A stretch of 12,582 bases of DNA from Myxococcales bacterium UBA5297. GTDB taxonomy: Bacteria; Myxococcota; Myxococcia; Myxococcales; UBA5297. Below, one piece after another: positions 1 through 5,936 of this stretch (positions are counted from its first letter, which is position 1; every line of letters begins with the position of its first letter). Below the pieces are notes generated by a model. The model was not told where the DNA came from. It made no database searches and was given only the letters and a program-made list of their open reading frames with translations. A program made the position numbers and the translations under genes. The stretch spans positions 38,608 to 51,189 of the forward strand of contig DHSB01000007.1 in the NCBI GenBank assembly GCA_002408385.1, given 5' to 3'.

Positions 1-90
1 TCCGGATCAGGAGCTCTGCACAGGATTCTCTCGCGTCCCTGATCCGGATCAGGGGCTCTGCACAGAATTCGCTCGAGCTCCTGGTCCGCA
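1..90. repeat. 42-bp tandem direct repeat with internal 18-bp palindrome, truncated by window edge
   Basis: Positions 1-42 and 43-84 are two copies of a 42-bp unit. By eye they differ at seven positions (12, 24, 29, 34, 36, 37, 42), and a third copy starts at 85 and decays by about 90. The best conserved part is the first 28 nt, with two differences. At the junction, positions 37-54 form a perfect 18-bp palindrome (CCCTGATCCGGATCAGGG). The array may continue to the left of the window. It lies downstream of lpxD and shows no clear gene. A 42-bp unit equals 14 codons, and two frames (rightward from position 2, leftward from a TTG at 106-104) stay open through it, so a coding repeat cannot be excluded. 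An intergenic repeat family or an operator-like dyad fits as well. Confidence 0.75.
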
Positions 91-207
91 AACCGCGCCC
101 GAGCAACGCTCCGCTCTCGCGAAATGGCCAGCCCTCCGCGCGCCCCCGCTTCTTTGGCGCTCCAGCTCCGCCAAGTCCCGGCGACCCTGCTCAGGCCCTC
201 GCGGCGC
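91..207. other. Non-coding stretch downstream of lpxD
   Basis: Nothing recognisable lies between the tandem repeat and the lpxD stop codon. In many proteobacteria lpxD is followed closely by fabZ and lpxA. No convincing start with a ribosome binding site for such a gene is visible here on the leftward strand, so the lpxD unit probably ends or pauses here. Confidence 0.4.
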
Positions 208-1290
208 TCAGCCCTTCGCCTCTTCGAGCGCCGCGAGCTTCGCCTCGAGCTCCGCGATCCGGGCCTCCAGGCTGCTCACCCTGCGCACCGTCTCTCTGCC
301 CTGGGCGTAGACCGCGTGGGCGCGCAGCGAAACACGCTTCTCGAGGGCCGGAGTACCGAGATACTCCCCGGGCGCCTCGATGTCGGCCATCACCCCGCAC
401 TGGGCGCCGAGGCGCGTGCGGTCGGCGATCTTCAGGTGATTGCCGATACCCGCCTGGCCGCCGCAGACGACCCCGGCTCCCAGCGTGCTCGACCCGGCGA
501 TCCCCACCTGGCCACAGAGGATGCACAGCGGACCGACCTGGACGTTGTGGCCGACCTGGACGAGGTTGTCGAGCTTGCTACCCGAGCCGATACGCGTCGC
601 GCCCAGCGTCGCCCGGTCGACGGCCGAGTTGGCGCCGATTTCCACCTCGTCGCCGACCTCGACGGTGCCGGCCTGCGGAATCTTGAAATGCCGGGGACCG
701 CTGCTGTCGAAGGCGAAGCCGAAGCCATCGGCGCCGATGACCGCGCCCGGGTGCAGGATCGCTCGGTCGCCCACGCTGCAGCGCTCGCGAACGACCACGT
801 TGGGATAGAGGATGCTCTCGGCGCCCACGGCGCTCGACTCACCGACGAAGCAGCCGGGGAAGAGCACCGCCCGCGGGCCGATTCGCGCCCCGCGGCCGAC
901 GAAGGCGAAGGCCATCACCGTCGCCGTCGGGTCGACCTCGGCCCCCGCCTCGACGAGAGCGCGCGCGTCGATCCCCGGGGCGAAGGTCGGCCGCGGGTGA
1001 AAGACGGCCGAGACCCGGGCGAAGGCGAGGTAGGGGTCGTCGACGACCAGCGCGGCCGGACCGGCCAGCAGCTCGAGCGATTCGTCGCGCAGCAAGACGG
1101 CCGAGGCGCGCGTGGCCCGCAGCGTCTCGCGGTAGCGCGGGTTGTTGAAGAAGGCGAGCTGGCCCGGGCCCGCTTCGGCGAGACCGTTGACCCCGTTCAA
1201 CCGCGTCTCCGGGTCGCCATGCACGACACCCCCGACGATGCTCGCAAGCTCGCCGAGGGTGCGGATCTGCTGCTCGGGCTGTGGGGTCAC
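208..1290 (-). CDS. lpxD: UDP-3-O-(3-hydroxyacyl)glucosamine N-acyltransferase LpxD
   Basis: This cytoplasmic enzyme transfers a 3-hydroxyacyl chain from acyl-ACP to the amine of UDP-3-O-acylglucosamine, the third step of lipid A synthesis. The 360-residue product matches the usual length of about 340-360. The N-terminal uridine-binding domain covers residues 8-100 (TLGELASIVGG near the start). A left-handed beta-helix of hexapeptide repeats follows at about 105-300 (for example VGRGARIGPRAVLFPG). The motif QVGHNVQVG carries the presumed catalytic His248, and HPGAVIGADGFGF (180-192) is typical of the family. A short charged C-terminal helix (340-358, LEARIAELEAKLAALEE) probably forms the trimer coiled coil. 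The start is GTG, 2 nt after the ompH stop; the purine-rich 3' end of ompH (GAAGAAGAAG) may act as its ribosome binding site, which suggests translational coupling. Identification is secure; the exact start is slightly less so. Confidence 0.96.
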   Translation of the reverse strand: MTPQPEQQIRTLGELASIVGGVVHGDPETRLNGVNGLAEAGPGQLAFFNNPRYRETLRATRASAVLLRDESLELLAGPAALVVDDPYLAFARVSAVFHPRPTFAPGIDARALVEAGAEVDPTATVMAFAFVGRGARIGPRAVLFPGCFVGESSAVGAESILYPNVVVRERCSVGDRAILHPGAVIGADGFGFAFDSSGPRHFKIPQAGTVEVGDEVEIGANSAVDRATLGATRIGSGSKLDNLVQVGHNVQVGPLCILCGQVGIAGSSTLGAGVVCGGQAGIGNHLKIADRTRLGAQCGVMADIEAPGEYLGTPALEKRVSLRAHAVYAQGRETVRRVSSLEARIAELEAKLAALEEAKG

Positions 1291-1292
1291 GG

Positions 1293-1877
1293 CTACTTCT
1301 TCTTCGGGGCGTCGGACTTCTTGGGCGCGTCGGACTTCTTCGGCGCATCCGAGCCCTTGACCGGGTATTTGGCGTTGTACTTGCGCACCAGCTCGTTGGT
1401 GATGTCGAGCTCGTCGGGCGCGTAGGCGAGCACGGCGCGGTCGAAGACGAAGGTGAAGCCCTCGGACTGGGCGATGCCCTGGACGATGCCGGACATCTTG
1501 ACGAAGAGCTGCTGGGTGAGCTCACGCTCCTGCCCGGCGAGCTGCTTCTGCGACTCCTGCCAGTACTGAGTCACTTCCTTGAGCCGGCGCTCGAGATCGG
1601 CTTCCTTCTCGCGCAGCTTGTCGTCCTTGAGCACGCCCTCGCGCGCCAGGTTGGTCAGGCTCGCGTATTCGCGCTTGAGCTCCTCTTGCCGCTTGTCGAG
1701 CTCGGACTGCTTCTTCTCGAAGTCGCCCTTGAGGCGGTTCTTGATGGCCTTGCCCTCCTCGATCTGATCGAGGGCGCGCTGCATGTCGACATAGGCGAAC
1801 TTGCTTTGGGCGAGCGCTCCGGCGGCGGGCAGCAGCATGAGCGCGGCGACGGCTATGGAAAGGATGCGAAGCTTCAT
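1293..1877 (-). CDS. ompH: OmpH/Skp-family periplasmic chaperone
   Basis: This is a small periplasmic chaperone that holds unfolded outer-membrane proteins after secretion, ahead of the BAM complex. The 194-residue precursor has a signal peptide (positively charged start, hydrophobic core, cleavage likely after ALA at residue 23). The mature start [15 protein letters not shown] is a typical Skp beginning. Residues 40-125 are a highly charged alpha-helical tentacle region rich in Lys, Glu, Arg and Gln. Residues 140-165 ([21 protein letters not shown]) match the C-terminal part of the body domain, where family members have a short strand and then D(I/L)T. The tail is unusual: SDAPKK is repeated three times and ends in KKK. 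The start ATG has GGAG 9 nt upstream (complement of 1887-1890). It heads a two-gene unit with lpxD. The common upstream partner bamA is absent; a malic enzyme gene lies divergently instead. Confidence 0.93.
   Translation of the reverse strand: MKLRILSIAVAALMLLPAAGALAQSKFAYVDMQRALDQIEEGKAIKNRLKGDFEKKQSELDKRQEELKREYASLTNLAREGVLKDDKLREKEADLERRLKEVTQYWQESQKQLAGQERELTQQLFVKMSGIVQGIAQSEGFTFVFDRAVLAYAPDELDITNELVRKYNAKYPVKGSDAPKKSDAPKKSDAPKKK
1299..1352 (-). repeat. Three 18-bp tandem repeats encoding SDAPKK
   Basis: Positions 1299-1316, 1317-1334 and 1335-1352 are three near-identical 18-bp units at the 3' end of ompH. Each encodes SDAPKK on the leftward strand. The units differ only at a few positions, which suggests recent duplication by slippage. 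The encoded tail is Lys-rich and probably disordered. Confidence 0.9.
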
Positions 1878-2179
1878 TTTGTGAGACTCCGGGGCTGCCA
1901 GCGACCGGGGCAGCGGGCTTGGTCACGCCGGCACAACAGGCGGAAGCCCCTGAAAAATCCAGCGAAAACGCGGCGGACCTTAATCGGCGGCCCGCTGGGG
2001 TGTCAAGGATGCCAGCGCGCCTCTTCGAGCGCGGCCGGCCCCCGGGCGCCCGAGCGCTTCCCAAGGCCCTGGAACCGCGGCGGTTGACCCCGCGGCCGGG
2101 GCCGGCTCAGAGTCTTTTTCTCCCGGCCCGTTGCAAGCCAGCTCCTCTTCTCCACCTCAAGGGACCAATGGAGAGCGCG
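1878..2179. other. Divergent intergenic region between ompH and the malic enzyme gene
   Basis: About 300 nt without a gene, flanked by divergent start codons. It holds the ompH promoter described separately and, nearer the malic enzyme, a 13-bp perfect dyad AACCGCGGCGGTT at 2073-2085. The dyad overlaps a TTGACC hexamer (2084-2089) that could be a -35, though no good -10 is visible 17 nt further on. A pyrimidine-rich leader runs from about 2110 to 2158. The rightward reading frame stays open back to 1919 but lacks coding character there. Confidence 0.45.
1978..2006 (-). promoter_or_regulatory. Sigma70-like promoter for ompH-lpxD
   Basis: On the leftward strand there is a perfect -35 hexamer TTGACA (complement of 2001-2006). 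A 17-nt spacer separates it from TTAAGG (complement of 1978-1983) as a weak -10. A GATTAA alternative lies 2 nt closer to the -35. Transcription would begin about 95 nt before the ompH start codon. No sigma-E type GAACTT element was seen, although that is how skp is driven in E. coli. Confidence 0.5.
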
Positions 2180-3484
2180 ATGTCCGCACCCGCAACCCCC
2201 TCCTCGAAGATCACCCGCGAAGAGGCGCTCGAGTACCACTCGAGAGCCCGGCGCGGAAAGATCGAGGTCGTCCCGAGCAAGCCCTGCGCAACCCAGCGCG
2301 ATCTGTCGCTCGCCTACACCCCCGGCGTCGCCGAGCCCTGCCTCGAGATTCAGCGCGACCCCGAGCTCGCCTACCGCTACACCGCGCGCGGCAACCTCGT
2401 CGCGGTCGTCTCCAACGGGACCGCGGTGCTCGGCCTGGGCGACCTCGGCGCGCTCGCCGGCAAGCCGGTGATGGAGGGCAAGGGCGTGCTCTTCAAGCGC
2501 TTTGCCGACATCGACGTCTTCGACCTCGAGCTGGACACCAGGGACCCGGACGAGCTGTGCCGGGTGGTGCGCGCCCTCGAGCCGACCTTCGGCGGCATCA
2601 ACCTCGAGGACATCAAGGCGCCCGAGTGCTTCGAGATAGAGGAGCGGCTCAAGCGCGAGATGGGCATCCCGGTCTTCCACGACGACCAGCATGGCACCGC
2701 GATCATCAGCGGCGCGGCGCTGCTCAACGCGGTCGAGCTCGCGGGCAAGAGCCTCTCGCAGGTGCGCGTGGTCGTCTCGGGGGCGGGAGCCTCTGCGCTC
2801 GCCTGCGCGAGCTTCTACGTGCTGCTCGGGGTTTCGCGCGAGAACCTGATGCTCGTCGACACCAAGGGCGTGGTCTTCGCCGGCCGCACCGCGGGGATGA
2901 ACGAGCACAAGGCCAGGGTCGCGGCCAAGACGAGCCGGCGCACCCTCGCCGAGGCGATGGAGGGGGCCGACGTCTTGCTCGGCTGCTCGGCCAAAGGGCT
3001 CGTCTCACCGGAGATGGTGCGGTCGATGGCCGAGAAGCCTGTCGTCTTCGCCCTGGCCAATCCCGACCCGGAGATCACCTACCCCGAGGCGATCGCCGCG
3101 CGCGACGACCTCATCATGGCGACCGGGCGCTCGGACTATCCGAACCAGGTCAACAACGTGCTCGGCTTCCCCTTCATCTTCCGCGGCGCGCTCGACGTAC
3201 GCGCCCGCGCCATCAATGAGGAGATGAAGCTCGCCGCCGCTCGCGCCCTCGCCCATCTGGCACACGAGCCGGTCCCAGGATCGGTCTCGAAGGCCTACGG
3301 CGGCGAGAGCTTCTCCTTCGGGCCCGGCTACATCATCCCCAAGCCATTCGATCCGCGCGTCGTGCTCAGCGTTGCGCCGGCAGTGGCCGAGGCGGCGATG
3401 GAGACGGGCGTCGCGGGCACGAAGATCGACCTCGACGCCTACCGCTCCCAGCTCGAGCAACGTTTTGGAGTTTCGGAGTTGTGA
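2180..3484 (+). CDS. NAD(P)-dependent malic enzyme, short form without phosphotransacetylase domain
   Basis: This cytoplasmic enzyme oxidatively decarboxylates malate to pyruvate and CO2 with reduction of NAD(P), feeding pyruvate and reducing power from the TCA cycle. The 434-residue product contains the family signatures in order: AYTPGVAE with the catalytic Tyr46; [16 protein letters not shown] with Lys101; [14 protein letters not shown] (138-151) with metal ligands Glu143 and Asp144; FHDDQHGTA (167-175); a Rossmann nucleotide site with VVSGAGAS (198-205); and NPDPE (294-298) followed by [13 protein letters not shown]. It ends after the NAD domain, unlike long MaeB proteins of about 760 residues that add a phosphotransacetylase domain. 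Two starts are plausible: ATG 2180 with GGAGAG 4 nt upstream, or ATG 2168 with AAGGGA 3 nt upstream (four extra residues). Cofactor preference cannot be told from the sequence. It is divergent from ompH, and a GC hairpin lies 80 nt downstream. Confidence 0.95.
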   Translation: MSAPATPSSKITREEALEYHSRARRGKIEVVPSKPCATQRDLSLAYTPGVAEPCLEIQRDPELAYRYTARGNLVAVVSNGTAVLGLGDLGALAGKPVMEGKGVLFKRFADIDVFDLELDTRDPDELCRVVRALEPTFGGINLEDIKAPECFEIEERLKREMGIPVFHDDQHGTAIISGAALLNAVELAGKSLSQVRVVVSGAGASALACASFYVLLGVSRENLMLVDTKGVVFAGRTAGMNEHKARVAAKTSRRTLAEAMEGADVLLGCSAKGLVSPEMVRSMAEKPVVFALANPDPEITYPEAIAARDDLIMATGRSDYPNQVNNVLGFPFIFRGALDVRARAINEEMKLAAARALAHLAHEPVPGSVSKAYGGESFSFGPGYIIPKPFDPRVVLSVAPAVAEAAMETGVAGTKIDLDAYRSQLEQRFGVSEL

Positions 3485-3562
3485 GTCCTGAGTCTTGAGT
3501 GTCCGCGCGGCGAGTCGCCTGGCCTGCGTGTAGAGGCGGTTCTAAGGGGCGCATGGCACGCG

Positions 3563-3579
3563 GCCGCCGGGACGGCGGC
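3563..3579 (+). terminator. GC-rich hairpin downstream of the malic enzyme gene
   Basis: GCCGCCG and CGGCGGC form a perfect 7-bp stem around a 3-nt GGA loop, 80 nt after the malic enzyme stop codon. No T-tract follows, so it is only terminator-like. The rest of 3485-3725 (241 nt) holds no gene that I can support. Confidence 0.3.
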
Positions 3580-3682
3580 GGTCTCTACTCGTCATCCGCT
3601 GGCACGCTGTGACTCGGCCCCAACTCGGCGCACTCGGGGCTTCCCGCCCGGGAGCCATTCTTCGGGCCCCTCGCCTTTCTGC

Positions 3683-3688
3683 TAACCT
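3683..3688 (+). promoter_or_regulatory. Possible -10 element for the lipoprotein gene
   Basis: TAACCT sits in a locally AT-richer patch (CTTTCTGCTAACCTGC) about 40 nt before the lipoprotein ATG. No convincing -35 is present. This is a weak guess from position and composition only. Confidence 0.2.
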
Positions 3689-3725
3689 GCTGGCGACACA
3701 GCCGATTCCAAGTCCGGGGGCGCCT

Positions 3726-5750
3726 ATGCGCTACGAGTCCCGTCTCACCCTGCTTCCGCTCGCCTTCTGCTGCTCGCTCCTCGTCGCGTGCTCGAGCGAG
3801 GTTCCCGCGGAGATCCCGGCCCTCCTCAAAGAAGGCGAGCCGTGCGCCGCCGACGACCAATGCGAGACCAGGATGTGCGCCCCGCTGCCGGGCGAGACCG
3901 ACTCGACCTGCCGGCGCGCCTGTGAGGCGGGATGCAAGAGCGAGGAGGTCTGCACCACCCTGAGCGTCGGCGCGCTGGGCAAGCTGCGCGCGGCCTGCGT
4001 CCCCGAGCGCGCCGGTCTGTGCGTCACCTGCGAGTACGACGGCGACTGCCCCTACCCCGCCGACGCCTGCGTCAAGCTGGGCGATCGCTTCGCCTGCGGG
4101 CGCGACTGCGCCTTCGACCAGACCTGCCCCGAGGGTTATCGCTGCATCGAGGCCGAGTCGTCCGCGGGCGACAAGGTCGCCTTCCAGTGCGTCCCCGCGA
4201 GCGGGAGCTGTGCCTGCATGCCCGCCACCGTCGGCCAGAAGCGGCCCTGCGAGCGCTCCAACGAACACGGCACCTGCACCGGAGTCGAGGAGTGCTCCGA
4301 GGAGCTCGTCTTCACCGGGTGCGATGCGCGCGAGCCCGCGCCCGAGGTCTGCAACCTCATCGACGACGACTGCGACGGCGAGACGGACGAGCAGCTCGCC
4401 GAGCAGAGCTGCGGCCAGGGCGAGTGCCAGGTCACCGTCCCCGGCTGCGTCGACGGCGAGGTGCCGGCCTGCGTCGCCAAGGCCCCGAGCGCCGAGACGT
4501 GCAACGGCAAGGACGACGACTGCGACGGCTACGTCGACAACGGCTTCGACCTGCAGACCGATGCCCGCAACTGCGGCACCTGCGGCAACGTCTGCAGCGC
4601 CGACCACGCCACCGCGCTCTGCCAGGGCGGCCGATGCGCGGTGGGCGCCTGCGAGCCGGGCTGGGGCAACTGCGACAACAACCCGGGCAACGGGTGCGAG
4701 ACCGACACGACCAGCTCGCTGCTGCACTGCGGCCAGTGCAACCGGACCTGCGACTGGCGCCCGAACACGACGGCGACCTGCGAGTCGGCCTGCGTCTACG
4801 CCTGCGTCGAGGGCTGGAACGACTGCAACGGGCAGGCTTCGGACGGCTGTGAGTCGAACCGCATGGTCGACCTGAACAACTGCGGCGCCTGCGGGAACAA
4901 GTGCCCCGACAGACCGAACGCGACGACGCTGTGCAGCCAAGGCCTGTGCACCTACGCCTGCGTCGGCACCTGGCACGACTGCGACGGGCTGCCGGAGAAC
5001 GGCTGCGAGGCCGACCTGCAGAACGACCCCGACAACTGCGGGAGCTGCAACCACGCCTGCACCTCGCCCGCGCACGCCTCGGCGACCTGCTCGAACGCCA
5101 CCTGCCGCTTCGACTGCACGCTGCCCTACCAGGACTGCAACGGACAGCCAGGCGACGGCTGCGAGGTAGACGTGCGCAGCGACCTGAACAACTGCGGAAG
5201 CTGCGGCGCGGTCTGCGCGAGCGGACCGAACTCGACGAGTGGCTGCTCGGGCTCGGCCTGCACCCTGACCTGCGACCGCGGCTGGGGCGACTGCGACGGC
5301 GCGGCTGGGAACGGCTGTGAGAAGAACCTCAACGCCTACAGCGCCCCTGGCTCCTGCAACCCGAGCGACATCCAAGACCTCGGCGAGATCGACGGCGACA
5401 TGGCGCCTTCGCAGCAGGTCGTGCGCAGCGGCTCCGGCGAAGCGTTCTTCAAGATCCGCATCGACGAGGACAACACCAACAGCGTCTACGTGAGCGCCAT
5501 CGTGCTGCTCGAGTCACCCACGGGCTTCGACTACGACCTGCGCGTCTACAGGGATAGCTGCGGGGCGAACGTCTCGACTTCCAGCAGCGCCGGTCCACTC
5601 GACCTCGTCGAGACCTGTGCGCCCGACCGCCTCATATTCGAGGACGGCTATGACCTGTGGATCGAGATCACCTTCTACAGCGGCCGAGGCTGCGCCCCCT
5701 GGACCTTGACCGTCGTCGGCAACACGCTGGTCGAGGCCTGCGAAGGGTAG
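3726..5750 (+). CDS. Cys-rich repeat lipoprotein with MopE-like DDDCDG motifs
   Basis: Predicted surface or outer-membrane lipoprotein of 674 residues, function unknown. The ATG at 3726 gives a textbook lipoprotein signal: a charged start, a hydrophobic stretch, and lipobox LVAC with Cys22 followed by Ser-Ser, which suggests outer-membrane sorting. Residues 36-200 are Cys-rich and resemble the disulfide-knotted N-terminal regions of myxobacterial lipoproteins. Two acidic motifs follow, CNLIDDDCDGETDE (209-222) and CNGKDDDCDGYVDN (259-272), like the putative metal-binding motif of copper-binding MopE proteins. Then come five repeats of about 52 residues, with cores at 312, 363, 415, 467 and 519 of the form GW-(N/D)C(D/N)...GCE, linked by NCG-C--C. 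The last repeat is partial. The Cys-poor end (565-670, FFKIRID, YDLRVYRD, LWIEITFY) looks like a beta-sandwich akin to PPC domains. Metal binding is inference from the motifs. The upstream extension to 3609 is rejected because it lacks the signal. Confidence 0.85.
   Translation: MRYESRLTLLPLAFCCSLLVACSSEVPAEIPALLKEGEPCAADDQCETRMCAPLPGETDSTCRRACEAGCKSEEVCTTLSVGALGKLRAACVPERAGLCVTCEYDGDCPYPADACVKLGDRFACGRDCAFDQTCPEGYRCIEAESSAGDKVAFQCVPASGSCACMPATVGQKRPCERSNEHGTCTGVEECSEELVFTGCDAREPAPEVCNLIDDDCDGETDEQLAEQSCGQGECQVTVPGCVDGEVPACVAKAPSAETCNGKDDDCDGYVDNGFDLQTDARNCGTCGNVCSADHATALCQGGRCAVGACEPGWGNCDNNPGNGCETDTTSSLLHCGQCNRTCDWRPNTTATCESACVYACVEGWNDCNGQASDGCESNRMVDLNNCGACGNKCPDRPNATTLCSQGLCTYACVGTWHDCDGLPENGCEADLQNDPDNCGSCNHACTSPAHASATCSNATCRFDCTLPYQDCNGQPGDGCEVDVRSDLNNCGSCGAVCASGPNSTSGCSGSACTLTCDRGWGDCDGAAGNGCEKNLNAYSAPGSCNPSDIQDLGEIDGDMAPSQQVVRSGSGEAFFKIRIDEDNTNSVYVSAIVLLESPTGFDYDLRVYRDSCGANVSTSSSAGPLDLVETCAPDRLIFEDGYDLWIEITFYSGRGCAPWTLTVVGNTLVEACEG
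4659..5327 (+). repeat. Five degenerate 52-codon repeats in the lipoprotein gene
   Basis: The repeat cores begin at 4659, 4812, 4968, 5124 and 5280, a period of 153 and then 156 nt. Conserved protein elements are a Trp or aromatic residue, then DC(D/N)G, then GCE, then LNNCG-C. The DNA has diverged while the Cys, Gly and Asn framework is kept, which points to selection on the fold rather than recent duplication. Confidence 0.85.
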
Positions 5751-5764
5751 GCCCCACGGCATGC

Positions 5765-5780
5765 CGCCGAGCTCTCGGCG
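5765..5780 (+). terminator. Hairpin just after the lipoprotein gene
   Basis: CGCCGAG and CTCGGCG pair around a very short loop (7-bp dyad, or 6 bp with a 4-nt loop), starting 15 nt after the lipoprotein stop. There is no T-tract. It may separate the lipoprotein transcript from the nuo block. Confidence 0.35.
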
Positions 5781-5894
5781 CGTGCCCCTCCCCGACTCGC
5801 CATTCTTGGAAGCACGCCCGCTCGCGCCTGCTGCAGCAGTGGCTGCGCACTGCCGGTCGCTCCGGGCGCCCCGCTTGCCGCCCCCCTGCGCTTT

Positions 5895-5900
5895 TGTTAT
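5895..5900 (+). promoter_or_regulatory. Possible -10 element for nuoGHI
   Basis: TGTTAT, preceded by a short T-run, lies in the only AT-richer patch of the 186-nt gap between the lipoprotein and nuoG, about 37 nt before the chosen ATG. It matches four of six -10 consensus bases. No good -35 is seen at the proper distance. Confidence 0.25.
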
Positions 5901-5920
5901 CCGAGCTCGGCCTGATCATT

Positions 5921-5926
5921 GAGGGA
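5921..5926 (+). promoter_or_regulatory. Ribosome binding site that decides the nuoG start
   Basis: GAGGGA ends 10 nt before ATG 5937. An in-frame TTG at 5919 overlaps this element and would have no binding site of its own, so ATG 5937 is preferred. Confidence 0.6.
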
Positions 5927-5936
5927 ATTGCCGCCG

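Noticed and set aside
1..90. CRISPR array
   Set aside because: The units are directly contiguous with a 42-bp period and no variable spacers, so this is a tandem repeat rather than repeat-spacer structure.
1..106. Partial leftward gene starting at TTG 106 and leaving the window
   Set aside because: About 35 codons are open through the tandem repeat, but the start is a TTG with only a weak purine stretch, and the rightward frame is open as well. The evidence is too thin to call a gene.
124..1425. Rightward open frame of 433 codons across lpxD
   Set aside because: It is opposite the well-supported lpxD, overlaps the end of ompH, and shows no motif.
1919..2179. N-terminal extension of the malic enzyme by 87 residues
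   Set aside because: The extension has no similarity to malic enzymes and reads like intergenic sequence. Binding sites lie before ATG 2168 and ATG 2180.
4659..5327. Recent DNA-level tandem duplication or assembly artefact in the lipoprotein
   Set aside because: The five units differ widely at DNA level while keeping the Cys framework, so the repeats are old and real.
3585..5375. Leftward open frame of 596 codons opposite the lipoprotein gene
   Set aside because: Its product is almost entirely Ala, Val, Gly and Arg, as expected from the complement of a Cys/Asp/Gly-rich gene. The rightward frame has a lipobox and regular repeats.
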